The notes beneath the pieces were generated by a model. That model searched no databases. It saw only the letters and a list, made by a program, of their open reading frames with translations, and was not told the origin of the DNA. DNA of 64,000 nt from Vandiemenella viatica (taxonomy: Eukaryota > Arthropoda > Insecta > Orthoptera > Morabidae), in assembly GCA_031002005.1 (NCBI GenBank), contig JARYHS010008074.1, positions 180,506,494 to 180,570,493 on the forward strand, written 5' to 3'. This document shows, in pieces, positions 25,351 to 35,236 of this stretch. Position 1 is the stretch's first letter, and the number at the start of each line of letters is the position of its first letter. Position numbers and translations under genes: made by a program.

Positions 25351-26463
25351 CTACCTGTTCAAGATTGCCTTCGGTCTATCATGGCGTAGTCCTTCTTGGT
25401 CGTAGTCTCCCAGTCCGCTTACCGTATGTTTCTGGATGTTGCCGCAGTTTCGTAGAATTTGTGAGCAGCAGCCACCATCCTCGTCATCAACCTCGGACAC
25501 TGGGACATCTGGTGAAGGTCTGCTGTCGGGAACGCCAGTGGAAGGTGAAGCGCGCGCTTTAGGGAGCGGTTTTGCAGCACCTGGAGGTTTTTCAGGTGTG
25601 TTTTGGCAGCATAAGCCCATACTGGGCTTGCATATTCCATGATGGGCCTCACGAGCGCCTGGTACACGTGAACTCCACAGCGTGGTGGCAGGGACGAGGC
25701 ATGGTTCAGCACCGGGTATAATGCTCCCAGTCGCCTGTTTACTCTGCTGCATACATCGTCCACGTGCTGCTTCCAGGTCAGTCGTTGGTCGATCGTGACG
25801 CCCAGGTAGCGCACTGTGGTCTTCTGCGGAATTGGTTCCCCGAACAGCGTCAGGCCCAGTTGTCTCGGAGTCCCTCTTCGGCTGAGTAATATTGCCTGTG
25901 ACTTTGTGGGGTTGATCTTGACCCTCCAGAGAGTTGCCCACTCCTCAAGCTGGTCTAGAGCTGCTTGTAGTCTTCTTGCGATTACCAGTGGGCTCCATGA
26001 GGAGGTGAAGTAGGCCGTGTCATCGGCGTAGAACGCCGAGTAGACGTCGATCGGCCTGGGGATGTCCGCAGCAAAAATGATGAAGAGGATCGGACCCAGT
26101 ACCGACCCCTGCGGCACTCCCGCCCTCACTCGTCTCCTCGATGACCACGACTTCTCCACTCTGACTCTGAAGGACCTCCTCCTGAGGTAGCTGCGTATTA
26201 ACTCAATATATGGCCTTGGTATTCCTACCGCTTTTAGTTTCAGCAGGAGTCCCTCGTGCCACACGGTGTCGAAGGCCTTTGCGACATCTAGCAGCACCAT
26301 TCCGCAGTGTCGTCTGCGGTTGAAGGCATCCGTTGCTTCCTCCGCCACCCTCAACAGCTGGTGAGTGGTGCAGTGTTTTGGACGAAAACCAAACTGTTCG
26401 TCCGGGATGATCTGCAGTCGGTTTACGTGTACCATCAGCCGTCGAAGCAGTAGTCTCTCGAAG
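25351..26463 (-). pseudogene. Jockey-type reverse transcriptase, truncated
   Basis: The minus-strand frame ending at 25419 (open from 26564, but only codons from about 26463 are genuine; the earlier ones are antisense to the second palindrome arm) shows RT motifs in order: EQFGFRPKHCTTHQLL (finger), LLDVAKAFDTVWHEGLL with the first catalytic Asp (about residue 93 of the open frame), GVPQGSVLGPILF, FYADDTAYF with the catalytic Asp pair (181-182), KTTVRYLGVTIDQRLTWKQH, and the thumb segment RPIMEYASPVWAY. Near the C terminus the reading shifts frame around 25430, and the neighbouring frame continues to 25351. The N-terminal endonuclease and ORF1 are absent. The RT core is intact in frame, so the copy is fairly young, but it cannot encode a complete protein. 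Confidence 0.85.
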
Positions 26464-26711
26464 GTCTTCGAGAGACTACTGCTTCGACGGCTGATGGTAC
26501 ACGTAAACCGACTGCAGATCATCCCGGACGAACAGTTTGGTTTTCGTCCAAAACACTGCACCACTCACCAGCTGTTGAGGGTGGCGGAGGAAGCAACGGA
26601 TGCCTTCAACCGCAGACGACACTGCGGAATGGTGCTGCTAGATGTCGCAAAGGCCTTCGACACCGTGTGGCACGAGGGACTCCTGCTGAAACTAAAAGCG
26701 GTAGGAATGCC
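26218..26711. repeat. Near-perfect 246-bp palindrome, 2-bp centre
   Basis: Arms 26218-26463 and 26466-26711 meet at TCTCTCGAAG GT CTTCGAGAGA. I noted only isolated mismatches (for example T at 26220 against G at 26709). Both arms encode the same Jockey RT segment on opposite strands. Confidence 0.9.
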
Positions 26712-28789
26712 GCATCCAGCACCCCTATTGCCCGCAAGGCGACTCCCCGACGCCGACCAACGGCTTTCTCCGGCAATGCAGGCGTTCAGAATTTTCCACT
26801 GATCACCAGCATGTTTCACTACTTCATATTCTATTTGCTCCTTTACAATAGCAATCTTGTATTAACAAAAGTTATATATAATACTTTGGCTGCCCACGCT
26901 TATTATGAATAAATTACACTATGATTTGAATAAACATAATATGATTTGTACTGAATGAACCGTTATATTTAATAATCTGAATATAGTTAGTTGAAGACTA
27001 CTTATTCATGGAGTATGGCTAAAACGTCATACTACAACGTGGAATGAAATGGAACTTTTGGTGGCCCAGAGTACATGCGAGAAGATGGGTTTCTTAATGT
27101 CTCGATTTTTTGCTATAAACACACTAGAAAATGCTTGTGTTACTTTTTGAATGCGTCAACTAAATTTTTACCTACATGAAAAGAAGAGGTGCGATTTCTT
27201 GTCATAATGCCTTCATGTATCATTGCTACCAGCAGTTGCCTAGTGCTTTCATTTAAAAAAACTCCGTGGTATAACTAAAATTATCGTTACAATTTATAAA
27301 GCACTTTCAAATCCGTTTTAATCATCTTGAAACTCCAAGTTGTGAACTTATGAGTGTATATTCTTGTGGTATCAGAGACCTGGTAACACAGTGGGTTGAT
27401 GAACGAGGGAAACATTTGTTTGCAGTAACTCGTGCATTTTATGTCATCGTGGCTGCTTCTTTACGCCCCAGTTAAATTTCGGTCAGTGTTTAAGAACAGT
27501 AGTACCTGACGAATTAATGTCGCACACCAGACCAAGAGAACAAGACTCACTGTGCAAATTTAATGCACTGGAATCTTAAACGGAGTGAAAAACGCCCAAT
27601 GGTTTTGATATTAACCTCATAAATTCAGCTCAGTCACGCTGCTTATTACTTTTTCATTTCTTTTGAGAATTGTAGGCATCAATCAGAATACTGTAGTTGC
27701 TGCTTCCATTTAAATACAAAAAAAAGAGTAGTAAAAAATCTTAAAAAATACACTTCTGCTCTTAAGATTTTAACACAACGTATTTCATACGTATGTTTCA
27801 ATCAAATTTGTAACTTTTATGTTGACTTCACCGTTAATTCCAACGACACTGAAAGAGGTGAACAACACGGTGCGAACAATATTTCTGTTGGCGATATACT
27901 ATGACGTGTTATAGGTCGGAGGTGTGCTACCATATACCACTAAGAGCAGAAAAGGCTCTGATCCAAGTGATTACTGTAGATGATTAGATTGCATCTATAC
28001 TACTGTGTGGAATCATCTCGACGCATACAAAAGAACAAAGAAAAGTTCTCAGACAAACGATTTTAGTTAATTACTGCATTTTTCTTGCTCAATCCATATT
28101 GATTGATTATATATTCACTAATTAGACATAAAATATAGATATATCCAACTACTGTGTATAGAATAAATTCAACAAACGTATGCACCAAATTGCCTTAGTA
28201 CAGAAATTAAACATATAGTGTCCTGTGAGAAAAGGATGTTCTCATATACAAGATGATTTGAGAAGACATAATACATAGATAAATAAAGAACAATAACAAT
28301 TTTGTAACAGAGATCAACAACTACAAATTGCCTGAGGAGCAATGCGATGGTTAGGTATTGGTCTGAAAAGGTATTTCTCACGTACTCCTTTGGCGGTTCT
28401 GAATTCTTGCAAGTGCTAGCATGAAATATTTAACTATCATCAAACTACGATTACATGCCAAAGCTACTGATTTTCTCGTAGTTCAAGTTCCGAGTTTATT
28501 TTCTAGAATCGTTATTGAGGGACTCTGTGGCACGCGTATGTTTCCGTGTACTAATTCACCGAAAACCAGTAACTCCAACACAGAAGAGAAGGTAATGAAC
28601 TGCATGAAATTTTGATCGGATTAATTGGTTCGGTATGTAAGAAGAAAGAGAGGCGATGATTTTGGTGTCAGAACTTAACGAGTTACAGAAATTTGTCTCT
28701 TATACTTAACTCACTCGACGTATCTCGAAATCTGAGGAAATCCCATTTCAATCACAGTACAATGTTACAATATGAGAGTATCTGAGGAC
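26712..28789. other. Unassigned AT-rich sequence
   Basis: The first 110 bases (to about 26805) are GC-rich and may belong to another part of a retroelement joined at the palindrome. The rest is AT-rich and holds nothing recognised. Confidence 0.4.
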
Positions 28790-29160
28790 GTTGTTTACGC
28801 TGCACAGAGAGGGGCGGCGGCGTATCTTTTAATGCAGAGTTGCAGGGAAGAGTAAAGGCAACGCGTCTATGGCGGCATTAGGAGGATTCCACACAGCGGG
28901 AAAATATCTCACGCGCGTGGCAGTAAATCAGGGCCTCGCCAGCCGCCCGCGCGCGTTTAATAACACAGTCGGCATGAGCCCGGCGATGTTATCGAGTGGC
29001 CCCAGCTCTGCGGAAACAATTCCAATTACCGCATACCGCACGCCCGAGACGCGTAGACTCTTCTTGCAAGCAACCCCACGCAGCAGGCGCAGATATGGAG
29101 CGACAGATTTCTACGCTCAGCCCGAGGTGTTGCAACTGCTGCTTATAATCTCTACGCATA
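28790..29160. promoter_or_regulatory. GC-rich island (candidate cis-regulatory module)
   Basis: A sharp compositional change from AT-rich flanks, with many CpGs (GCCGCCCGCGCGCG). Homeodomain-like AATTA (29024-29028) and TTTAATAA (28956-28963), and GATA-like TTATCG (about 28989), lie inside it. A 98-codon plus-strand ORF (28869-29165) spans it, but the amino acid sequence is not recognisable and the minus strand is open too, as CpG-rich sequence often is. A coding exon is the alternative. Confidence 0.3.
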
Positions 29161-29280
29161 CGTAACACCGTTCGTAAAAAATTCAGAAAGGCGCAGTTCC
29201 AATCCACGCAGTACATTTTTCGTGAAAACGTCATAGATAAATTACAAGTTTATCGCATGTTTCATATATATATATATATA

Positions 29281-29513
29281 TTTTTATTTTTAACGTCTCT
29301 TAACAGCGAGGTCTTTAGAGACGGGAAAGGATGGGGGGCAAGGAATGGGAAGGAATTCGGCCATGGCGTTTTGAAGGAAGCATCCCGGCATTCACCTGGG
29401 GTGTTTTGGGGAAACCATGGAAAACCCAAATCTGGATGCCCGGATGGGGATTCGAACCGCCATCCTCCCGAATGCGACGCCAGAACGTTAACCGTTACAC
29501 CACCACTCTCGGT
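29281..29513 (-). mobile_element. tRNA-derived SINE (family A, tail type I)
   Basis: Minus-strand copy from ACCGAGAGTGGTGG to a tail CGCTGTTAAGAGACGTTAAAA. It lies immediately right of a (TA)n run at about 29265-29280. B box GGTTCGAATCC is intact. No clear TSD. Confidence 0.9.
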
Positions 29514-29554
29514 CGGATATCTGTGGTAACTAAAGTAACATACTAACACTTCAC

Positions 29555-29935
29555 ACTGCATCGTGTCTACTGAAAGTCATATCAAGGCTGGTGTTGCCGA
29601 ATGCTGTCGGGCAGGAATCGTCTCGGGCATCATACTAAATTGCATGAACATGAAGTCTTTCAACAATGTCGGCATTAATATTAAAGTCTCCCGTGAGAAT
29701 GAGAGGCATACGCGACGAGTCTTACAATGTCAGTATGATGTTATGAATACTGACCGGGAATCGAGACACCTACGAGAGCATCAGCAACTGTATATCTTGT
29801 ATACGTGTGCCAGGGTGGATGTAGATCGATACAAGCAGGAATTTCAATTCTCCCTCCACGATCGCGTTGATCATGCAGATATCGCCGACATATGGCTTGA
29901 TCAGTGGAACGCCCAACGCGACTGCTGACTTGTTG
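29555..29935 (-). pseudogene. APE-type endonuclease domain relic (LINE or Helentron)
   Basis: Minus-strand translation in broken frames gives RMPLILTGDFNINAD, matching the PxxLxGDFNxx motif of AP-endonuclease-like nucleases. Downstream come CPTAFGNTSLDMTFSRHDAV, corresponding to the TTxxGTTIDxxFSR segment that ends this domain, and upstream YIHPGT-like and IQDIQLL residues. The opposite strand happens to be open for 121 codons (29563-29928), which I regard as a shadow. Such domains occur in non-LTR retrotransposons and, in arthropods, at the end of Helentron helicase proteins; the short fragment cannot decide between them. Confidence 0.65.
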
Positions 29936-30275
29936 CATTTATGCACGATTTGTCTGTTTTATTTTATTTTCGACTCTTTCGTAGCTCTCGCAATTCTTCG
30001 GCCTTGAGACTTTTTAGATTTCTTCTAATATGCGTTTTCTATAATTTCGAGCATATTTACGACTTATATGAGATGACATCTTGATTTTTGTTGTTGTAAT
30101 TTTCAGCTTAATATCATGTTTTACTTATATCCCAACGAATGTTTGTATTATCTGATATAGGCTCATAGTCGTGCTTTACGTGTTCTTATAATAATAATTT
30201 AATTTAATTGTAATGGAGCACAGGCTCTGGTGGCAATTTCCCTACACACCCATCTTCCCCCTATCCTGCACCCAC
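29936..30275. other. Unassigned AT-rich sequence
   Basis: Probably includes the 3' untranslated part of the CR1-like relic that follows on the minus strand (the GC-richer 30220-30275). Otherwise nothing recognised. Confidence 0.35.
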
Positions 30276-31080
30276 CTACGTTTGCCCTCTACAAATTTTA
30301 TCTTTAAATTCTTTCAACGTTTTCGGTAAGTTATTCATCATTTCTCTTGGTAACTCATTACAATCCCTGACACCATTACCTAAAAAAGAGAATCTTCCCA
30401 CACCCTTGTGCCTGAAATCGATTGCCAGCTTGTGGTCATGGTTATCTTTTCCCTTCCATGCACTACTTTTCATACCTACTCCAATATTTTTCCATGCCTC
30501 ATCGCCAGTATACGCCCTGTACACTCCCATGACCCTCCTCATCCTCCTCCTCTCTTGCAATGAATTCCATTCCAGCTCCTTTATCATATCCGTCACTGAT
30601 TGCATTCTGCGATAATTTCCAGAAACAAATCTAGCAGCCCTTTTTTGCACCCTCTCAACTCCTGTATTTGATACGTAAAATGAGGGTCCCATACTACACT
30701 ACCATATTCGAGCAATGGTCTGAGCAAAGTTTTGTAACCCAATTCCTTTTTTTTTCTTTTTTTTCTTTGTTTAATGGCTTTTGGCAGCTGAGGCCATACA
30801 GCCAGCTCAATGTGTTATATTAAAGCTTCCAGTGAATCAGTTAAATCCAGTGTTTATATAGTCTTCAAAGTGCGGACGCCACAGGACGGACAGGACACAC
30901 ACACAGACACACACAGACACACAACTTTTAACATCCATGCCCGCGGCCGGATTCGAACCGGCGACCTTCGGCACGTGGAGCTAGTGCTCTAGCCCCTACG
31001 AAGTGCAGACTTTTGAAACCTTTTCCTACCATCTGTCTAATGTGTCCTGCCCAGTTAAGCTTGTTATTCCAATGAAAGTT
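30276..31080 (-). pseudogene. CR1-like reverse transcriptase C-terminal region, split by a SINE
   Basis: On the minus strand, 31080-31007 gives NNKLNWAGHIRQMVGKGF, then a SINE intervenes (30748-31006), and the coding resumes with a degraded RPLLEYGSVVWDPHF region. A 138-codon frame (30692-30276) follows, containing GVERVQKRAARFVSGNYRR, SVTDMIKELEWNSLQERRR and NGVRDCNELPREMM. These are the thumb and C-terminal segments of CR1/Jockey-superfamily ORF2. The last 138 codons are uninterrupted to the natural-looking stop. Related fragments lie at 14100-14660 and 39570-39710. Confidence 0.85.
30748..31006 (-). mobile_element. tRNA-derived SINE (family C) nested in the CR1-like relic
   Basis: On the minus strand the head reads GGGGCTAGAGCACTAGC with a strong tRNA T-arm: GCCGG TTCGAAT CCGGC pairs perfectly around the B box GGTTCGAATCC. 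The body contains a purine/pyrimidine repeat (ACACAG)n at 30896-30920 and ends in an A/AAAG-rich tail (T-rich on plus at 30748-30775). Its insertion interrupts the RT reading between two motifs, so it is younger than the LINE. Confidence 0.85.
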
Positions 31081-32195
31081 CAATCAACCTCCTAACTGAA
31101 GGCGTTTTCACGCCTTACTATGTATAACTTTACACAACGCTAATTTGTAACAATTGCCAACATGAACTCACACTGTCCGATGACGTAAAACTCAAAATAA
31201 ATGTTGCACGACGAACTCGTGCAGACATGCTCTACATGTTGTGGGTTCAACCGTTACTAACACATTATTAGCGTCGTAGTTATTAGCGATTCAAATCTAA
31301 CTGTCTTTTGTTACACAGAAAGTTTGACCAGCAATCGCGAATAGACGGTTTTGACGTCAAAAATCTGTAGGCATAGATTATCGAGAAATTGAAAATTCAG
31401 ACTCTCTGTGGTGAGGATTATAATATAAATTGCAATTCGAATTTATCGAATTTAAGTTGGTAGAACTGCATAATACAAATGAATAAAAGTTATACCCCTT
31501 TGAGATATGAGTGATTCTGAAGGGCATCACGTTACCAAACTACCCCCAAAACAAAAATGGAAACGCTCAGCTATTTGTGAAAGATTTCAGACGAAAAGTT
31601 GTTAAAGCTAAGCGTCTATGGTTTTAGAGAAGAAATTTGTGGAATAACGTATGTAGTAAATGTTTTAAAGGTTTAAAAAAATGTGTGGAGAACAAACGGC
31701 GCTCGCGGGGTGCACACACACTGACAACAGAAAACATTTTGACAGAGATTTTGGTTTTTCATGGACACCACCAGTTAACATGGACAAACGCTGACTTGGT
31801 TTCTCTATGAGAAGGCTGTGACCTGTTATCGTCCCGCTGCTTTATAACACTCATGTCGTGCCTATACTAACCCCGGTATCAGCGATATGTAAAGTACTGT
31901 TTACTTTGTAAAACAATGAAATATTGAACACAGTTTTCATCTTACGTGCTTTTGACTTTATAACCTGTCCTTTCAGTGAGTTCCTGGCATATGAGAATCT
32001 TTTACATTACTAATACTTTTTAGCATTCTCATATCAATTCGATTCCTTCAATCTTTCGTAAACTCCTTAACTAATCTTCATATTTTCTCCTTGCTATCAG
32101 AGATTCTAGAAAAACATCTGATCAGTATTTTATATTACCACTTAACATTTATTGTACTTAAAATAAATATGTTTCAATCTTACTTTTACATTTTA
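31081..32195. other. Unassigned AT-rich sequence
   Basis: No gene, RNA or repeat recognised. Confidence 0.4.
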
Positions 32196-32206
32196 AATTT
32201 CACAAA

Positions 32207-32475
32207 CCGAGGGTGGTGGGTGAATGGTTAACGTTCTGACCTCGCGTTCGGGAGGACGCGGATTCGAATCCCCGTCCGGGTATCCAGATTTGAGTTTTCC
32301 ATGGTTTCCCCAAATCACTCCAGGTGAATGCCGGGATGCTTCCTTCAAAAAGGCCATGGGCGAATTCCTTCCCGTTTCTTATCCCCAGTCCCATCCCGCC
32401 TCTAATGACATTAGCCGTCGACAAAGCGTAAAGCCAAAAGTAAAAAAAAAAACATATTAAAAAAATAATAAAAAG
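32207..32475 (+). mobile_element. tRNA-derived SINE (family A, tail type II) with TSD
   Basis: Plus-strand copy starting CCGAGGGTGGTGGGTGAATGG, with B box GATTCGAATCC and the shared body. The tail is CCCGCCTCTAATGACATTAGCCG...AAAGCCAAAAG followed by A-rich sequence. AATTTCACAAA flanks it at 32196-32206 and 32476-32486 (11 bp). The tail differs from the type I copies although head and body agree. Confidence 0.9.
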
Positions 32476-32770
32476 AATTTCACAAAGAAAAGAGACGTAA
32501 CACCGTTACAAGTTGCAATTATGTAGTTTACTCTGCCTAACCACGCTTGCTTCAAATATGGCATTCCAGATCTTGTATGATCGATTCCCGGTTCCGCCAT
32601 TCAAAGCTCACGCGCGACTGGAAAGACCGATTAATGTACAATTAGTACTTTGAGGCTTGTCTAAATACATAGCACTGCCCGATATTTTTGTTTCACTAGC
32701 TCATAGCTCTTGTGGTTTGGACGAAGAAGAAGATCTGAGTCCTTGGCGAAAAAAGTGCTGGACATAGACA

Positions 32771-33130
32771 CTGCATGTTGACGTCATCGATGGAGTCCCT
32801 CCCGCACTGGCGGGTCGCAGATGCGGAGTCAGATTGCAGACCGCTCCACCTCTCGGGTTTAATATCCGGGACGCCTCGCCGCTCCTAATCAGCAGTCGTA
32901 ATGACCGGCGTGACGCGAGAGGCACGCGTGGCTCGATAAAAGTCCGTCCAGTGCGTAAAACGGACACTTTATGTGACCGGGATGGGTTACGGCCTGCAGG
33001 GGGCAGCTCATTTCGCGAAAGCAATTTGCATACGGAGATCAAACAAGTGGCGCAGTTTGTGGCCCATCACTGTGGCGCAGAAATAAGTTCTCCTAGTTTA
33101 CTGCTTTTCTCCATTCTCGCGGTGGTGCGT
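32771..33130. promoter_or_regulatory. GC-rich island with CRE and octamer motifs (candidate regulatory module)
   Basis: It contains a perfect CRE palindrome TGACGTCA (32779-32786), an ATTTGCAT octamer (33024-33031; POU-type site), CTAATC and GTAATGACC homeodomain-like sites, and dense CpG in an AT-rich setting. Both strands carry 100-codon open frames (32701-33042 minus, 32834-33133 plus) without recognisable protein sequence. It could be a promoter, an enhancer or a CpG-rich exon. I favour regulatory sequence. Confidence 0.35.
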
Positions 33131-34023
33131 TAACATTCAGCTTAGGTAATAACACGAAGTATGTTTACTGGAGGGGTTATACGCCACTCAGTAACACCGC
33201 TATGGCAATACTCCTTTCGCTCAGTGAACCAACTGTATCCACTTTCGCTCCTACAGACACAATTGTTACTACTGTTGTCGCCAGCAGAAGTTTACTATTT
33301 GCCTGCTACTCTTATTATCATTTCTAGTTGTATACGGTAGCATACTTACAGTTACTGTTATTACAACACCAACAATTTTCAACTCAGAGTGAAAAGGATA
33401 TCTGAACAGCACCTCACATCACAGGTTTCACATTTGGTTTTACGACTTTTTTACTTACAGGCAACAGCTCAGTATAGTATTCCTGTACTCAATTGATCTT
33501 TTGGTTGTTAAGTGATTTTTATCTTTAATGTAAGGCAGTTATAGATTCTTGTACAAGATCGTTTGGCCGAATATGTTATACCACCACCATACTCAACATA
33601 GTTAGTACGAACAACGTAATTTCAAGTTCCATCCTTCCAGATTACGGTTTTCAGAAAGACTTTTGCTGTCAAATACTATAGACAAATACTGTGATCGTAA
33701 CCGTCCTTCATCTTACAAATATACGTTTCAATTATATGTTAATACAACATATAATAGGAAAAATCTTGCAAGGTTTGGAGAAATTTGTTAACATTGATTA
33801 TCCTTCCTTAAATCATATCATACTTAAATATGCTTGTACCGTAGGCAGTGAACATGTGACCTGTCGCTCGTCTGACAGTGTAGAGATTATAATTTCATTC
33901 ACTTATCCCAGAAATCTAGGTTTCCTACTCACTTTCTTTTGCGAAGATCGGCTACGTTCTCTTCTTTAACTGTCTCTAGGAGATTGTTAAAACTTTGACA
34001 GACTTATATTACCACATAAATAT
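33131..34023. other. Unassigned sequence
   Basis: No feature recognised. A 92-codon ORF (33691-33969) shows no domain. Confidence 0.4.
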
Positions 34024-34025
34024 TA

Positions 34026-35234
34026 TACTAAAGAGCCAAAGAAACTGTAATAGTCATGCGTATGCTACCACAGAGATATGTAAACAGCTCAGAGTACGGC
34101 GCTGCGGTCGGCAACGCCTATATAAGACAACAGGTGTTTGGCACAGGAGTTAGATCGGTTACAGCTGCTAAAATGGCAGGTTATCACGATTTAAGTAAGT
34201 TTAAACGTGTTGTTACAGTCGGCGCACGAGAGATGGGACACAGCATCTCAGAGGTAGCGATTAGGTGGGCATTTTCTCGTACGACCATTTCACGAGTGCA
34301 CCGTGAGTATCGGGAATCCGGTAAAACGTCAAATCTTCGGCATCGCTGTGGCCGGAAAAAGATCCATCATGAACGAGACAAAGGACGACTGAAGAGAATC
34401 GTTCAACGTGACTGAAGTGCAACCCTTTCGCAAATTGCTGTGGATTTCAATGCTGGGCCATCAACAAGTGTCAGCGTGCGAACCATTCAACGAAACATCT
34501 CGATATGCGATTTCGGAGCCGAAGGCCCACTCGTGTATCTTGCTCCTTGCTGAGTGCACGACACAAAGCTTTACGTTTCACCTGGGCCCGTCAACACCAA
34601 CTTTGGACTGTTGATGATTGGAAACATGTTGCCTGGTCTGACGAGTCTCGTTTCCAATTGTATCGAGCAGACGGACGTATACGGGTATGGAGACAACCTC
34701 ATGAATTCATGGATCCTGCATGTCAGCAGGGAATTGTTTAATCTGGTGGAGGCTCTGTAGTGGTATGGGTCGTTTGCAGTTGGAGTGACATGGAACCCCT
34801 GACACATCTAGATAGGACTCTGACAGGTGAAACGTAAGTACGCATCCTGGCTGATCACCTGCATCCATTCAGGTCCATTGTGAATTCCGACGGACTTGGG
34901 CAATTCCAGCAGGACAATGCGACACCCCACACATCCAGAATTGCTACAGAGTGGCTCCAGGAACACTCTTTTCAATTTAAACACAATCCCCAAACATGGA
35001 CATTATTGTGCATATCTGGGATGCCTTACAACGTGCCATTCAGAAGAGACCTCCATATCCTCGTACTCTTACGGATTTATGGACAGCCCTGCAGGAACCA
35101 TGTTGTCAGTTATCTCCAGCACTACTTCAGACATTAGTCGAGTCCATACCACGTCGTGTTGCGGCACTTCTGCGTGCTCGCGGGGGCCCTACATGATATT
35201 AGGCGGGTGTACCAGTTTCTTTGGCTCTTCAGTG
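34026..35234 (+). mobile_element. Tc1-like transposon (dead copy)
   Basis: Terminal inverted repeats read CACTGAAGAGCCAAAGAAAC: the right end is exact on the minus strand, the left end starts TACTAAAGAGCCAAAGAAAC with two changes. TA dinucleotides flank both ends (34024-34025 and 35235-35236), as for Tc1/mariner insertion. Total length is 1,209 bp. The interior carries a decayed transposase on the plus strand. Confidence 0.9.
34173..35196 (+). pseudogene. Tc1-like transposase, inactivated
   Basis: Coding begins at ATG 34173 with MAGYHDLSKFKRV and a helix-turn-helix DNA-binding region containing SEVAIRWAFSRTTISRVHREY. A stop follows IVQRD at 34413. Later frames give VAWSDESRFQLYRADGRIRVWR (first catalytic Asp), a stop after QQGIV (about 34739), further stops, then FQQDNATPHTSRIATEW (second catalytic Asp). 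After that the frame shifts and the expected SPDxNxIEHxWD segment is damaged (IVHIWDALQRA is readable). It ends LLRARGGPT at 35196. Multiple stops and at least two frameshifts make it non-functional. Confidence 0.9.
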
Positions 35235-35236
35235 TA

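Larger units (their letters stand above)
25351..26711 (-). mobile_element. 5'-truncated Jockey-type non-LTR retrotransposon with palindromic 5' end
   Basis: The minus strand carries most of a Jockey-clade reverse transcriptase from the finger region to the C terminus. At its 5' truncation point (26463) the sequence turns back: 26466-26711 is the reverse complement of 26218-26463 with only 2 bases between the arms. So the first 246 bp of the surviving element are present twice in opposite orientation. Beyond 26711 the right side departs into unrelated sequence. The 3' end on the left is not defined. Confidence 0.85.

Noticed and set aside
26365..26802. 145-codon plus-strand ORF with RT motifs
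   Set aside because: It is the inverted duplicate of the Jockey RT finger region, preceded by antisense codons, and not an independent gene.
29563..29928. 121-codon plus-strand ORF
   Set aside because: The minus strand encodes recognisable endonuclease motifs over the same interval, so the plus ORF is taken as a shadow.
30896..30920. Possible CRISPR-like or satellite repeat
   Set aside because: It is only an (ACACAG)n microsatellite in the SINE. No CRISPR array is present, and none is expected in an animal genome.
30896..30965. Possible functional tRNA gene on the minus strand near 30.95 kb
   Set aside because: The T-arm is perfect, but the sequence continues into a SINE body and A-rich tail inside a LINE, so it is a SINE head.
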